Positions 12,946-13,287 of a stretch of DNA of 13,287 nucleotides are shown here, in pieces. Location: positions 1 to 13,287 of the forward strand of contig JASHSN010000679.1 of assembly GCA_030038695.1 (NCBI GenBank). Reading direction: 5' to 3'. This DNA comes from Nitrososphaeraceae archaeon (GTDB lineage: Archaea > Thermoproteota > Nitrososphaeria > Nitrososphaerales > Nitrososphaeraceae). The number at the start of each line of letters is the position of its first letter. Position 1 is the stretch's first letter. Made by a program: the position numbers and the translations under genes. The notes under the pieces were generated by a model. It ran no database searches and was not told where the DNA came from. It worked only from the letters and a program-made list of their open reading frames with translations.

Positions 12946-13231
12946 CTAGGGATGACTGCCATGTCTTAATATATGCAAGCCTAATGAATTCCCTACTTGT
13001 ATCTGGACCGAGGTCTTAGTGGTTATGCCATTTACTATAGCATACATAGTCCACTGCTGTGCAGTTGATATAGTATTAACCTGCGCTGATCCCTTCCCTA
13101 GTTGTCCCTGAATGACGCCCTGATTGGTAGCATGTGCAAATGCTTGATGTGACAAGTCCTGATACGTATGTTGTTAGAATTGTAGCAATGGTCATGCCAA
13201 TAGCTATTGACGTTTGTTTACGCATTCTCAT
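12946..13231 (-). pseudogene. Small secreted-protein gene split by a frameshift
   Basis: From an ATG at 13231 the frame encodes a signal peptide MRMRKQTSIAIGMTIATILT followed by TYVSG, but then runs into unrelated residues. The natural continuation, LSHQAFAHATNQGVIQGQLG, is in a different frame (starting at the TTG at 13155) and runs to a TAG at 12946-12948. The neighbour at 12738 reads IATILIAYMSAFILSNQAFA, so the break falls between YVSG and LSHQAFA near 13155-13160, as a one-base insertion or a few-base deletion. The mature part has SAQVNTISTAQQWTMYAIVN and GITTKTSVQIQVGN, strand-like and free of cysteine. It is either a recent pseudogene or a sequencing error in an intact gene. Confidence 0.65.
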
Positions 13232-13245
13232 TATTGACAATTTCT

Positions 13246-13258
13246 GTATAATAATAAT
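13246..13258 (-). promoter_or_regulatory. TATA-like box for the split secreted-protein gene
   Basis: On the minus strand AATTATTATTATA lies 15-28 bases before the ATG at 13231, placing the expected transcription start at or next to the start codon, so the gene would be leaderless. An intact promoter suggests the frameshift is recent or artefactual. Confidence 0.4.
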
Positions 13259-13287
13259 TACTGAATTATATTCTGAATTCTTTCTCC

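Overview
The window reads as a chromosomal accessory region of an AT-rich archaeon of the class Nitrososphaeria (Thaumarchaeota), probably from the soil Nitrososphaera/Nitrosocosmicus side. The reasons are: a small zinc-finger protein beginning CRNLCVRYKARK, of a type that recurs in this class; many small secreted proteins with signal peptides ending in AFA; GTG and TTG starts; TATA-like boxes placed close enough to starts to suggest leaderless mRNAs; and NxS/T-rich extracytoplasmic linkers. No rRNA, intact tRNA, CRISPR array or complete insertion sequence was found. The lineage call is inference from protein style.

Layout. 1-467: the 3' end of a gene with eight and a half copies of a 21-bp repeat encoding TPTLNQT. 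468-1912: sparse, with a palindrome, a decayed tRNA(Phe)-like sequence, a paired direct repeat, the zinc-finger gene (minus strand) and one doubtful 43-codon ORF. 1913-5211: three secreted or membrane-anchored proteins on the plus strand, namely a protein with a duplicated CETAGENSPI module, a SIMPL-domain protein and a NodB-type polysaccharide deacetylase. A possible transposase scrap lies between the first two. 5267-5500: a small secreted cysteine-pair protein (minus). 5821-6335: a G+C-richer, multiply disabled remnant of a FAD-dependent ferredoxin-reductase-like gene, missed by ordinary ORF calling because it is split over three frames. 6375-7442: a protein made of about nine TPR repeats. 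7443-9353: mostly non-coding, with a stand-alone Lrp/AsnC ligand-binding (RAM) protein and an unrecognised 91-residue protein, the latter followed by a competing-hairpin structure. 9822-11486: a long family 1 glycoside hydrolase (minus) whose usual NEP motif reads AEP. 11626-11875: a second, unidentified decayed coding stretch. 12193-13231: three small secreted-protein genes on the minus strand, of which the rightmost is split by a frameshift and two share a closely related signal peptide.

How it fits together. Most intact genes act outside the cell or on carbohydrate: the deacetylase, SIMPL protein, repeat proteins and several small exported proteins, with a cytoplasmic glycosidase. Around them lie at least three decaying pieces (tRNA, reductase, exported protein) plus two weaker candidates. 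This looks like a cell-surface accessory zone undergoing gain and loss rather than one defined operon. No new multi-gene system is evident. The strongest leads are the hidden reductase pseudogene, the tRNA remnant, the variable-length surface repeat, the CETAGENSPI duplication and the altered GH1 active site.
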